A DNA stretch of 64,000 nucleotides from an uncultured Sulfitobacter sp. (GTDB taxonomy: Bacteria; Pseudomonadota; Alphaproteobacteria; Rhodobacterales; Rhodobacteraceae): the NCBI GenBank assembly GCA_947492925.1, contig CANLOQ010000001.1, positions 1,364,001-1,428,000 on the forward strand, read 5' to 3'. Below, piece after piece: positions 1-8,176 of the stretch. Position 1 is the stretch's first letter. The number at the start of each line of letters is the position of its first letter. Position numbers and translations under genes: made by a program. The notes under the pieces were generated by a model, which made no database searches, was not told the DNA's origin, and saw nothing but the letters and a program-made list of their open reading frames with translations.

Positions 1-1375
1 CAAACCCCCGTGGACGGCGCACAACCTTGCGCAAGGAACCGTCCAGTGTCGCCATCTCGGCCAATGCCGTCTTGAGCAGGATCTTTTCGGCGGCATAGCG
101 GCTTGGATACCGGCCAACATTCACGCCCCAGTGCCGCCCGCCAGAGGTCGAGACGCGCGTGACCACCTCCTGTTCAACCACACGTTTTTTGCGCGAGGGC
201 TTGGCTTTGGTGGTACGGCTGGGCCGCAAAGCGGGCCGAACAGAGGCGTTTGCGGCGGCTAATGTGACCTCAGCCGTTTTTGCAGCGGGCGCGGGTGTTG
301 TCACGGCCTCCTTGAGTGCGGCTACGATATCGGCACTGCTGACCGCAGGTTCGGTGGCAGCGACCAGCACAGGTGCCTGTGGCGCAGGCCGCATTTGCGG
401 ACGCTTGGATTTCTTTACCGCACCGACAAGACGGATTGTCTTGCCCGCACCCCCGGCAACCGATCCGGGAGCGACCGTTTTCTGCTGCGGCTTTGAGGCC
501 ACTTCAATATCCACATAACGTGGTTTTTTCGGCTTGCGCAGTGGCGCGCGTGACGGCGCGCGGCGGAAGCCCAGGTCCATCAGTTCTGCCACTTTCGCGT
601 TGCGCGATGTTGTGGATTTTCCGCCAAACACGGTCACGATGATCCGTTCGTTCCCACGTTCAGCCGATGCGGTAAGGTTGAAGCCTGCCGCACGGGTATA
701 GCCCGTCTTGATCCCGTCAGCACCTTTGTAGGAGTTCAGGAACCGGCGGTTGGTGTGGCTGACTTTGCGCACGCCTGCGTCGGCTGTGATGCGCGAGAAC
801 AGATTGTAATACTGCGGGAAATCATAAAGCAGGTGCCGCCCCATGATCGACATGTCGTGCGCGGTGGACAGATGGCCCGCTTCGGTCAGGCCGTGCATGT
901 TCTTGAAGGTGGTGCGGGTCATGCCCAACTGGCGGGCAACGGCGTTCATGCGCCGGGCAAACCGCGCCTCCGACCCCGAGATCGCCTCGCCAATTGCGGT
1001 CGCTGCGTCGTTTGCGGATTTCACGGCGGCACCCCGGATCAGGTAGCGCAACTTGATGCGCTGGCCCGCGCGCAGTCCCAGTTTGGAAGGGGGTTCGGCC
1101 GCCGCGCGCTTTGACACGGTTACCTTGCTATCGAGCGAGATTTCGCCCCGCTCAATCGCCTGAAACGCGATGTAGAGCGTCATCATTTTGGTCAGCGATG
1201 CAGGGTGCAGGCGGGTGTTTGCGTTCTGGGCATGGATCACCTTGCCCGTGCGCGCATCCATGACATAGGCCGCATAGGGTGCCGCCATCGCGCTGAGCGG
1301 AACAATCACGACCAGCCAGAGAGCCGCAATGAAAAACAGCCCGAAACGGGCGAGCGAAACGCGTCGCGCCTTCAT
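1..1375 (-). CDS. D-alanyl-D-alanine carboxypeptidase with C-terminal SPOR domain (partial, 3' end outside window)
   Basis: Penicillin-binding DacA/DacF-type serine hydrolase that would trim the terminal D-Ala from peptidoglycan stem peptides in the periplasm. The ATG is at 1375-1373 and the frame stays open to the left edge (about 458 codons). An N-terminal hydrophobic segment is followed by the three catalytic motifs: SxxK (PASLTKMM, about residue 65), SxN (KSANDAA) and KTG (GIKTGYT). A low-complexity Pro/Ala/Lys linker leads to a C-terminal SPOR-like segment (WGVNVGRYPS, AAEKILL), which would bind denuded glycan at the septum. Family assignment is firm. The exact C-terminus lies outside the window. 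Confidence 0.93.
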   Translation of the reverse strand, partial: MKARRVSLARFGLFFIAALWLVVIVPLSAMAAPYAAYVMDARTGKVIHAQNANTRLHPASLTKMMTLYIAFQAIERGEISLDSKVTVSKRAAAEPPSKLGLRAGQRIKLRYLIRGAAVKSANDAATAIGEAISGSEARFARRMNAVARQLGMTRTTFKNMHGLTEAGHLSTAHDMSIMGRHLLYDFPQYYNLFSRITADAGVRKVSHTNRRFLNSYKGADGIKTGYTRAAGFNLTASAERGNERIIVTVFGGKSTTSRNAKVAELMDLGFRRAPSRAPLRKPKKPRYVDIEVASKPQQKTVAPGSVAGGAGKTIRLVGAVKKSKRPQMRPAPQAPVLVAATEPAVSSADIVAALKEAVTTPAPAAKTAEVTLAAANASVRPALRPSRTTKAKPSRKKRVVEQEVVTRVSTSGGRHWGVNVGRYPSRYAAEKILLKTALAEMATLDGSLRKVVRRPRGF

Positions 1376-1644
1376 GATAACCTGCCTTTTTCTGCCTCTA
1401 GACCGCCGATTTTTCGACTGGCCATATTTTTTGTGAATTTAAGCTAACACAGGACGCATTTTCGATAAACCCTATGAATACGGTGAATTAGACGATTTTT
1501 CTGCTGTGCAGCGTCAACATCTGGGGGGGATTCAGGGGCTACCTACTAAGGGGGGTATTGTGGCAGGAATGTGGCAAGATCTGGGCCGGGTTGCCCAGAT
1601 TCCTTTGGTGCTTTTTCGGACCTTATCGGTGCCTGTGTCACGGA

Positions 1645-2352
1645 TTATCCAGCGGTCAGCGCCTGTAGATGATCGGGCAGTCTGGTCAGTGCCTCCAGCG
1701 TGGTAAATCTGGCGGTGACTGGCGGAGGATCGGCGCGTTCATAGGCCCAGGTCAGCGCATGTGGGATATGTACAGCCCAGCCGCCCGCCCTGATCATCGG
1801 CACCACGTCAGACGCCAGAGAGTTGCCTGCCATCAAGCCCTGATCGGCGCCGGTGCCATGCTGGGCAAAAATCCTGGTATAGATGTCCGGTGTCTTGTCG
1901 GACACGATTTCGATCCGGTCAAAGTGATCGCGCAGGCCGGATTGCGCCAGTTTGCGTTCCTGATCCAGCAGGTCACCCTTGGTGATCAGGATAAGTTTGT
2001 AGTCCCGCCCAAGCTGGTTCAGCGTTTCCGCTACGCCGGGTAACAGTTCGATCGGATGGGACAGCATATCGCGACCGGCGTCGAGTATTTTACGGATCAC
2101 CGTTGCAGGGACCTTGCCGTCGGTCACGTCAATCGCGGTTTCGATCATCGACAAGGTGAAGCCTTTGATCCCAAACCCATAATGCGGAAGGTTGCGCCGC
2201 TCTGCCACCAGCAGACGCGCCATCAGCGTCTCTTTGTCCGTATGCGCGCGCAACAGGTCCGCAAAATGGTCCTGTGTCAGGGCGAAGAACCGCTCATTGT
2301 GCCAGAGCGTATCGTCCGCATCCAGTCCGATGGTGGTCACCACAGGGGTCAT
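1645..2352 (-). CDS. HAD-superfamily hydrolase (phosphatase)
   Basis: A 235-aa haloacid dehalogenase family protein, probably a small-molecule phosphatase. Motif I is DADDTLW near residue 10, motif II is the LITKGD stretch, and motif III/IV follow in VSDKTPD and [10 protein letters not shown] start it at the ATG at 2352 (MTPVVTT), with AGAGG upstream, because the frame can extend to 2412 but the extension carries no family-like sequence. It is divergent from clpS. The 270 bases between this gene and the carboxypeptidase hold no gene that I can see. The substrate cannot be predicted. Confidence 0.85.
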   Translation of the reverse strand: MTPVVTTIGLDADDTLWHNERFFALTQDHFADLLRAHTDKETLMARLLVAERRNLPHYGFGIKGFTLSMIETAIDVTDGKVPATVIRKILDAGRDMLSHPIELLPGVAETLNQLGRDYKLILITKGDLLDQERKLAQSGLRDHFDRIEIVSDKTPDIYTRIFAQHGTGADQGLMAGNSLASDVVPMIRAGGWAVHIPHALTWAYERADPPPVTARFTTLEALTRLPDHLQALTAG

Positions 2353-2441
2353 TTTCCGCAAACCTCTTTCATAACGTGGCCGCAGGGTTATATAACGCAG
2401 CGCACGACTCACACCATGTCACTCAACCCAGCGGAGCAGCA

Positions 2442-2783
2442 ATGCGCCTTGACGATATCATGATGGCCGATCGTTCCGATGACGACAGCGATACGGGCCT
2501 GCTGACCAAAACCAAACCCAAGACCAAGCGGCCACCACTTTATAAGGTGTTGCTGCTGAACGACGATTTCACACCAATGGAATTTGTCGTGCATGTGCTT
2601 GAGCGGTTCTTTGGGCTGAATCACGCGCAGGCGTTTGAGATCATGCTGACAGTCCACAAAAAGGGACTCGCGGTGGTTGGTGTGTTCAGTCACGAAATCG
2701 CAGAGACCAAGGTGGCGCAGGTCATGGATTTTGCGCGGCGGCACCAGCACCCGCTGCAATGCACGATGGAAAAAGAAGAATAG
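2442..2783 (+). CDS. clpS: ATP-dependent Clp protease adaptor ClpS
   Basis: A 113-aa N-end-rule adaptor that hands substrates to ClpA. An acidic, disordered N-terminus (DRSDDDSD) precedes the conserved core: [20 protein letters not shown], which carries the NDD motif lining the N-degron pocket, then HVLERFF, the H of TVHKKG, and [12 protein letters not shown] start at the ATG at 2442, preceded by GGAG at about 10 bases. The frame upstream belongs to a shadow on the opposite strand of the HAD gene. A second start at 2460/2463 would shorten only the flexible tail. Length fits the family. Confidence 0.95.
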   Translation: MRLDDIMMADRSDDDSDTGLLTKTKPKTKRPPLYKVLLLNDDFTPMEFVVHVLERFFGLNHAQAFEIMLTVHKKGLAVVGVFSHEIAETKVAQVMDFARRHQHPLQCTMEKEE

Positions 2784-2820
2784 TGCGCATCGCTGTATCT
2801 GCGTATGTGGCGGACCGCGC

Positions 2821-3819
2821 GTGATCGACGCGCGTTTGCAGGTGGCGTTGGGCGGCGACGGGCTGGTCATTCCCGAGGAAGGCCGGATCGCGGTGTTTCG
2901 CCCTCCGGTCGAGGCTGATCTGCATGGGCTGCGGCCAGACCGCTGTGACATCATTCACGATTTCAAACCGGCTTTTGTGGCATGGGAGGGGCGCGGCTAT
3001 GACGCTGTGCAGACACCGCAAGGGCCATATGCCGCTGCCATTGTTTGCCTGCCCCGTGCCAAGGCCGAAGCCCGGCATCTGATTGCACAGGCCTGTGCGG
3101 TGACCGACGGGATCGTGGTGATCGACGGGCAAAAGACCGACGGCGCAGATTCCATGCTCAAGGCAATGAAGGCGCGGGTCAGCGTGCAGGGGCCTGTGTC
3201 TAAGGCACACGGAAAACTGTTCTGGATCACCGAACCGGCGGCAGAGTTCTTTGCGGACTGGGAAACGCCCCCCGCCCAGACTGAAGGTGGTTTCTGGACC
3301 GCCCCGGGGGTTTTTTCTGCTGACGGGGTCGATCTTGCCTCGGCGTTGCTGGTCGATGCGCTGCCCGACAAGTTGGGTGCGCGGGTGGCTGATCTGGGGG
3401 CGGGCTGGGGTTTTCTGTCGGCGCATGTACTGACCCGGCCTGAGGTCGAAGAGGCGCATCTGGTCGAGGCGGGGTATATGGCGCTGGAATGCGCGCGCCG
3501 CAACGTGAGCGACGCGCGCGCCGTTTTTCACTGGGAAGACGCCGTGCACTGGGAGTCCAAGGCGCGTGTCGATACGGTTGTGATGAACCCGCCCTTTCAT
3601 GTGGGCCGTGCGTCAGAACCGCAGATTGGTCAGGCGTTCGTGGCCGCAGCAGCGCGGGTTTTGTCCACGCAGGGCGATCTTTGGATGGTCGCCAACCGTC
3701 ACTTGCCCTATGAAGCGGAACTGAAGAAACGCTTTGCACAGGTTGAGGAAACCGGCGGCGATGCCCGGTTCAAGCTGTTTCACGCCAGCCGCCCGCTCCG
3801 GTCGCGGCGACGCGCCTAG
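2821..3819 (+). CDS. Class I SAM-dependent methyltransferase, RsmC/RlmG-like
   Basis: A 332-aa protein with the two-domain layout of 16S rRNA m2G methyltransferases of the RsmC type: a degenerate N-terminal half and a catalytic C-terminal half. Visible motifs are the SAM loop DLGAGWGFLS (about residue 193), an acidic residue at the end of strand 2 (LVEAGYMALE) and the amino-methyltransferase signature NPPFH. The start is the GTG at 2821; the open frame reaches further back into clpS but without family sequence. It lies 37 bases behind clpS and is probably co-transcribed. The target base is inferred from the family only. Confidence 0.82.
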   Translation: MIDARLQVALGGDGLVIPEEGRIAVFRPPVEADLHGLRPDRCDIIHDFKPAFVAWEGRGYDAVQTPQGPYAAAIVCLPRAKAEARHLIAQACAVTDGIVVIDGQKTDGADSMLKAMKARVSVQGPVSKAHGKLFWITEPAAEFFADWETPPAQTEGGFWTAPGVFSADGVDLASALLVDALPDKLGARVADLGAGWGFLSAHVLTRPEVEEAHLVEAGYMALECARRNVSDARAVFHWEDAVHWESKARVDTVVMNPPFHVGRASEPQIGQAFVAAAARVLSTQGDLWMVANRHLPYEAELKKRFAQVEETGGDARFKLFHASRPLRSRRRA

Positions 3820-3840
3820 GCAAATCCAAGAGGAGACGGA

Positions 3841-4641
3841 ATGTCCTTTTCAGTAAGTGGCAAGACAGCGATTGTCACCGGTGCGGCCAACGGAATTGGT
3901 CTGGCCATCGCCCGGCATCTGGCCGATCAGGGTGCGAACGTGATGTGCGCCGATGCGCATGAGAAAAAGCTGGTCGAAGAACTGGGCGATGCGCCCGAAG
4001 ACGGCAATATCCGTATTTTTGCGGGTGATCTGCGTCAGCGGCTTACCATTGCCAACCTTGTGTCGGCCACCATCGACGCTTTTGATGAAGTCGACATTCT
4101 GGTCAATGCCTCACGCCAGTTGCTCACGACCGACGCGATGGATGTCGAAGACACCTCTGTGCAAACCCTGCTGGATCAGAACCTGATGACCGCGCTGCAT
4201 CTGACGCAATATGTGGCAAAGCGGATGATCAAACAGGCAGAAGATCGCGAGGACGGACAGGTCGGCGCGATCATCAATTTCAGCTCAATCTCGGCAGATC
4301 ATATTCAGCCTGAACTGATGGGTTATTCCATTGCGGCCAGCGCGGTACAGCAGATGACCCGGTCTATGGCGATCACTCTCGCGCCGCACCGGATCCGGGT
4401 AAACGCGATTTCCTTTGGTTCAGTGATGAGCGGATCGCTGCAGGCGGCGGTGGCGGACAACCGGGGCTGGCGTGATGACATTCGGGACCATACGCCACTT
4501 GGCCGCATCGCCTCCCCGAACGAGCTTTGCGATGCGGTTCAGTTTCTTGCGGCCGATAGCTCTGGCTTTATGACGGGCGAGGTGATGGTGATTGATGGCG
4601 GGCGCAGCTTGCTGGATGCGGTGACTGCCCCCGCGCATTGA
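3841..4641 (+). CDS. SDR-family protein with altered active site
   Basis: A 266-aa short-chain dehydrogenase/reductase fold. The cofactor loop TGAANGIGLA (residues 14-23) and the expected Ser149 and Tyr162 are present. The YxxxK motif reads Y-S-I-A-A, so the lysine that normally binds the nicotinamide ribose and lowers the tyrosine pKa is Ala166. The usual NNAG is also changed to NAS. The C-terminal TGEVMVIDGG block is normal. A good AGGAG ribosome site lies 8 bases before the ATG. It may be a weak or different enzyme, or a binding protein. Function unknown. Confidence 0.88.
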   Translation: MSFSVSGKTAIVTGAANGIGLAIARHLADQGANVMCADAHEKKLVEELGDAPEDGNIRIFAGDLRQRLTIANLVSATIDAFDEVDILVNASRQLLTTDAMDVEDTSVQTLLDQNLMTALHLTQYVAKRMIKQAEDREDGQVGAIINFSSISADHIQPELMGYSIAASAVQQMTRSMAITLAPHRIRVNAISFGSVMSGSLQAAVADNRGWRDDIRDHTPLGRIASPNELCDAVQFLAADSSGFMTGEVMVIDGGRSLLDAVTAPAH

Positions 4642-4752
4642 TCTGTGGGGCACGGATGCCGCCCGAAATTCCCGTATCGTTGCAGACAACCGGTCAGCGG
4701 GCTGGTTTTGGGCTTGACGGCACCCCGGCGCTGGCTTAGTCCACGCGCCGAT

Positions 4753-4829
<77 letters not shown>

Positions 4830-5028
4830 TCTTTTCCCATATTTCTTAGGTAACTGGCACAATACTGCAACGATTCCGCCGTCTCGCGCGCTCGCGCAGA
4901 TTTGCGTTGATAGTTACAAACGTGACTGCTTATTCTGCGCCCGTGGCGGGGTTCAGAACGCGCCGCGCCAGCGGCTGCATTGACGTCAGTTGTTTGGTGC
5001 TGTCTGATTGGCCCCGCAAAAGGAATGA

Positions 5029-5049
5029 TCGTTCCACCCAAAGGAACGA
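5029..5049. promoter_or_regulatory. Inverted repeat upstream of dctP (candidate operator)
   Basis: TCGTTCC and GGAACGA form a perfect 7-bp inverted repeat with a 7-base spacer, 22 bases before the dctP ATG. It could be an operator or a 5'-UTR hairpin close to the ribosome site. No neighbouring regulator clearly matches it, and it is unlike the TGCA-type motif in front of bclA. Confidence 0.4.
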
Positions 5050-5071
5050 CAGCAAGGGAGAAGAGAAAAAA

Positions 5072-6103
5072 ATGCTGAGAAGAACAATTCTGGGTCTGGC
5101 AGGCGCGGCACTGGCCGTGACGCTGGCTGGCACCACCGCGATGGCGCAGGAAGTAACGCTGCGCATGCACCAGTTCCTGCCACCACAGGCCAACGTACCC
5201 AAGCTGGTGCTGGACGTCTGGGCTGACAAGATCGAGGCCGATTCAGAGGGCCGCATCAAGATTGAGCGCTATCCCTCCATGCAGCTGGGTGGCAAGCCGC
5301 CGGAACTGATGGATCAGGCGATTGACGGCGTGGCCGACATCATCTGGACCGTTGTGGGCTACACGCCGGGCCGCTATCCATCGACCGAAGTGTTCGAACT
5401 GCCCTTCATGATGACAAACGCGCGCGCGATGTCCTCTGCCTATTGGCAGATGTTTGAAAAGCACATGAAAGACACTGAATTCAAGGACGTGCATATCCTT
5501 GGCACATGGGTTCACGGCCCCGGCCTGATCCACGCCAACAAAGAAGTGCGCACGCCTGCCGATATGGCCGGTCTGAAACTGCGCGGCGGTTCGCGCCTTG
5601 TGTCCGACCTGATCAAGGAATTGGGCGGCACGCCGGTTGGTATGCCCGTGCCTGCGGTGCCGGAAGGTCTTTCCAAGGGTGTGATCGACGGCACGACCAT
5701 TCCGTGGGAAGTGACCAAGGCGTTGAAAGTGCCGGAGCTGGTCGAGAACCATACTGAGTTCACCGGGAACGCGCTTTATTCGCTGACCTTTGTTCTTGCG
5801 ATGAACAAGGACCGCTATGAAGGTCTGCCGGATGATCTCAAGAAGATCGTCGACGACAACTCCGGTCTTGAGTTCTCGATCTTTGCCGGTGGCACAATGG
5901 AAGACAGCGATGCACCTTCGCGTCAGATCGCCGTGGATCGTGGCAACAACATCGTCACGTTGAACGCCGAAGAAACCGCCGTCTGGAAAGCAGCGGCGCA
6001 GCCGGTGATCGACACATGGCTGGCCGACATGGAAAGCAAAGGCATCGACGGTCAGGCGCTGATCGACGAAGCCAAAGCTCTGATCGAAGCTTACGACAAG
6101 TAA
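5072..6103 (+). CDS. dctP: TRAP transporter substrate-binding protein, DctP family
   Basis: A 343-aa periplasmic ligand-binding subunit of a tripartite ATP-independent transporter. A signal peptide ends near TAMAQ (about residue 25). The mature protein has the family features GLKLRGGSRL (the conserved Arg that binds a ligand carboxylate), GMPVPAVPEGLSKGVIDG and PWEV. The start is the ATG at 5072 behind AAGGGAGAAGAG. It heads dctP-dctQ-dctM. Position directly before the box benzoate cluster suggests an aromatic or other carboxylate ligand, but this is inference from location alone. Confidence 0.92.
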   Translation: MLRRTILGLAGAALAVTLAGTTAMAQEVTLRMHQFLPPQANVPKLVLDVWADKIEADSEGRIKIERYPSMQLGGKPPELMDQAIDGVADIIWTVVGYTPGRYPSTEVFELPFMMTNARAMSSAYWQMFEKHMKDTEFKDVHILGTWVHGPGLIHANKEVRTPADMAGLKLRGGSRLVSDLIKELGGTPVGMPVPAVPEGLSKGVIDGTTIPWEVTKALKVPELVENHTEFTGNALYSLTFVLAMNKDRYEGLPDDLKKIVDDNSGLEFSIFAGGTMEDSDAPSRQIAVDRGNNIVTLNAEETAVWKAAAQPVIDTWLADMESKGIDGQALIDEAKALIEAYDK

Positions 6104-6124
6104 GCCCGACAATATGACAAAGAT

Positions 6125-6154
6125 CTGCGGCGGCGATTGCTGCCGCAGTTTTTT
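6125..6154 (+). terminator. Terminator-like hairpin between dctP and dctQ
   Basis: A stem of about 10 bp (6125-6134 with 6139-6148, one G-T pair) has a GATT loop and is followed by six T. Placed between the binding protein and the permease genes, it probably lets only part of transcription through, giving excess binding protein. It could also stabilise the dctP message. Confidence 0.75.
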
Positions 6155-6174
6155 CTGACTTGCGAGATTATTCC

Positions 6175-6756
6175 ATGCACCGCGCCATACAGTCCCTTGC
6201 CCGCCTGACAGCATTGGTCGGTGGTGTTATTCTGCTCGGTCTCATCGCGCTGACCACCCTCTCGATCCTTGGTCGCTCGATCAACAAATTCCTGCATCGT
6301 GATTTCTTTGACGAAAGCCTTGTTGGGTTTTCTCAATGGTTGCTTGAACTGGGGGTTGGAGAGATCAACGGCAGCTATGAACTGCTTGAGGCTGGTGTTG
6401 CCTTTGCGATTTTCTCTTTTCTGCCGATTTGCCAGTTTTACGGTGCCCACGCGACGGTGGATGTTTTTACCTCGTTCCTGCCCGACCGCATAAACCGTTG
6501 GATTGCCGCCTTCTGGGAGGTGGTGCTGGCCGCGACAATCCTGCTGGTGATCTGGCGGTTGTACGAAGGCATGCTGCGTTATCTCGGCAATGGCGAAACG
6601 ACGGTGTTTTTGCAATTTCCCGTCTGGTGGGCCTATGCAGCCAGCTTTGCTGCCGGGTTGATTGCCTGTGTTGTGGCCGTTTACTGCGCCTTTGTGCGCA
6701 TTCGCGAAGCGGCGCAAGACCAAGACATCCTGCCGCTAGAGCACGGGGAACATTGA
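6175..6756 (+). CDS. dctQ: TRAP transporter small permease, DctQ family
   Basis: A 193-aa four-helix membrane protein, the small permease that pairs with DctM. Hydrophobic segments lie near residues 15-35, 75-90, 115-135 and 155-180. The tryptophan- and glycine-rich middle (SQWLLELGVGEING) is usual. I use the ATG at 6175 rather than the in-frame TTG at 6160, since family members start close to the first helix. It is separated from dctP by the hairpin and from dctM by one base. Confidence 0.88.
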   Translation: MHRAIQSLARLTALVGGVILLGLIALTTLSILGRSINKFLHRDFFDESLVGFSQWLLELGVGEINGSYELLEAGVAFAIFSFLPICQFYGAHATVDVFTSFLPDRINRWIAAFWEVVLAATILLVIWRLYEGMLRYLGNGETTVFLQFPVWWAYAASFAAGLIACVVAVYCAFVRIREAAQDQDILPLEHGEH

Positions 6757-6757
6757 G

Positions 6758-8077
6758 ATGAGCAACCTTGAACTGGGCTTTTGGTCGTTCCCCGTTTTGC
6801 TGATCATGGTGTTTTTGCGCGCGCCCATTGGCCTGGCCATGCTGCTGTGCGGATTTGGCGGCTGGTATTTTGCGATGGGCGGCAACCCCACGCCGCTTTT
6901 GGCCAAGATGAAATCTGAAACCTACACCACCTTTTCCAGCTATTCGCTCAGCATCATCCCGATGTTCCTGCTGATGGGGCAGTTCGCGACCCTGTCGGGC
7001 ATGTCGCAATCGTTGTTCAAGGCGGCAGAGAACTTTCTCGGCCACCGGCGCGGCGGTGTTGCGATGGCCTCTGTCGGGGCCTGTGCGGGCTTTGGCGCGA
7101 TCTGCGGTTCGTCGCTGGCCACCGCTGCCACCATGTCCAAGGTCGCCCTGCCAGAGCTGAAACGCTACGGCTATTCCGGCGGGTTCTCCACTGCGACCCT
7201 TGCGGCGGGCGGTACGCTGGGCATCCTGATCCCGCCTTCGGTCATCCTGGTGATCTACGCGATCCTGACCGAACAGAATATCGCCAAACTGTTCCTTGCG
7301 GCCTTTATTCCCGGCATCCTTGCTGCCCTAGGGTATATGCTGACCATTTCGATCTACGTGCGCCTGCACCCTGACGCGGCTGGCACGCGCCCCGCGGTGC
7401 CGATGTCCGAACGCTTCCGCGCTTTGGCGGGGTGCTGGCCGGTGCTGACGATCTTTGCGCTGGTGGTTGGCGGCATCTATGCGGGCTGGTTCACACCGAC
7501 CGAAGGATCGGCCATTGGGGCCGCCGCCACGGGATTGGCCGCATTGTTTTCAGGAAGTCTGAACTGGCGTGTGCTGGGCCAGAGCCTGATGGGTACCGCA
7601 CGCACCACCGGCATGATCTTTTTCATCGTATTGGGGGCCGGGTTTTACAATGGCTTTCTGGCGCTGTCAGGCGTGCCGCAATTCATGGCCGGCTGGGTGG
7701 TTGAACAAGGGTTTTCGCCGCTTTTCGTGCTTTGCGTGATCCTTGGGTTCTATCTGGTGTTCGGCTGTCTGATGGACAGCCTGTCGATGATCCTGCTGAC
7801 CGTGCCGATCTTCTTTCCTGTCATCATGGCGATGGATTTTGGCATGTCGCCCGAGCATGTGGCGATCTGGTTTGGTATTCTGGTCCTGATCGTGGTCGAG
7901 GTGGGGCTGATCACACCGCCCGTGGGCATGAACCTCTTCATCATCAACTCGATGGACCGTGAAACACCGATGACCCAGACCTACCGTGCGGTGATGTATT
8001 TTGTGGGTTCGGACATCTTGCGTGTGATCATTCTGGTGGCGTTCCCGGCGATCACGCTGTTCCTGCTACCGGACTGA
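6758..8077 (+). CDS. dctM: TRAP transporter large permease, DctM family
   Basis: A 439-aa polytopic membrane protein with about 12 helices, the Na+- or H+-coupled translocating subunit. Recognisable family stretches are FLLMGQFA, GFGAICGSSLATAATMSKVALPE and LGILIPPSVILVIYA, the last being the conserved IPPS block. Near the end comes the LITPPVGMNLFIINS block. Length is typical. It completes dctPQM and is followed after about 100 bases by bclA, with a large palindrome in between. Confidence 0.95.
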   Translation: MSNLELGFWSFPVLLIMVFLRAPIGLAMLLCGFGGWYFAMGGNPTPLLAKMKSETYTTFSSYSLSIIPMFLLMGQFATLSGMSQSLFKAAENFLGHRRGGVAMASVGACAGFGAICGSSLATAATMSKVALPELKRYGYSGGFSTATLAAGGTLGILIPPSVILVIYAILTEQNIAKLFLAAFIPGILAALGYMLTISIYVRLHPDAAGTRPAVPMSERFRALAGCWPVLTIFALVVGGIYAGWFTPTEGSAIGAAATGLAALFSGSLNWRVLGQSLMGTARTTGMIFFIVLGAGFYNGFLALSGVPQFMAGWVVEQGFSPLFVLCVILGFYLVFGCLMDSLSMILLTVPIFFPVIMAMDFGMSPEHVAIWFGILVLIVVEVGLITPPVGMNLFIINSMDRETPMTQTYRAVMYFVGSDILRVIILVAFPAITLFLLPD

Positions 8078-8083
8078 TCTTGC

Positions 8084-8119
8084 CGCCCCGCATGTGCACT
8101 AAACTGCACCTGCGGGGCG
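8084..8119. promoter_or_regulatory. 36-bp palindrome with TGCA-N6-TGCA core (candidate BoxR operator)
   Basis: Arms CGCCCCGCA and TGCGGGGCG enclose GTGCA-CTAAAC-TGCAC, so the whole element is a near-perfect interrupted palindrome. Its centre is TGCA-N6-TGCA at 8095-8108, the arrangement described for operators of BzdR and its relative BoxR. It lies 58 bases before bclA, and boxR is in the same cluster. It could also act as a dctM transcript hairpin, but no T-run follows it. Confidence 0.6.
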
Positions 8120-8125
8120 CGCCCG

Positions 8126-8162
8126 TTGCGCAATTGGCGTCAAGCTGCACAATGTTGCGCAA
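8126..8162. promoter_or_regulatory. Paired TTGCGCAA palindromes and TGCA-N6-TGCG half site before bclA
   Basis: Identical 8-bp palindromes TTGCGCAA occur at 8126-8133 and 8155-8162, 29 bases apart. The second overlaps TGCA-N6-TGCG (8146-8159), a one-base variant of the core in the adjacent larger palindrome. Together they look like a multi-site operator covering the bclA promoter, 15 bases from the start codon. Confidence 0.5.
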
Positions 8163-8176
8163 CGAAAGGAACTCTG

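Noticed and set aside
2677-2820. Extended N-terminus of the methyltransferase frame overlapping clpS
   Set aside because: The extension is the +1 frame of clpS with no family resemblance; the GTG at 2821 is the better start.
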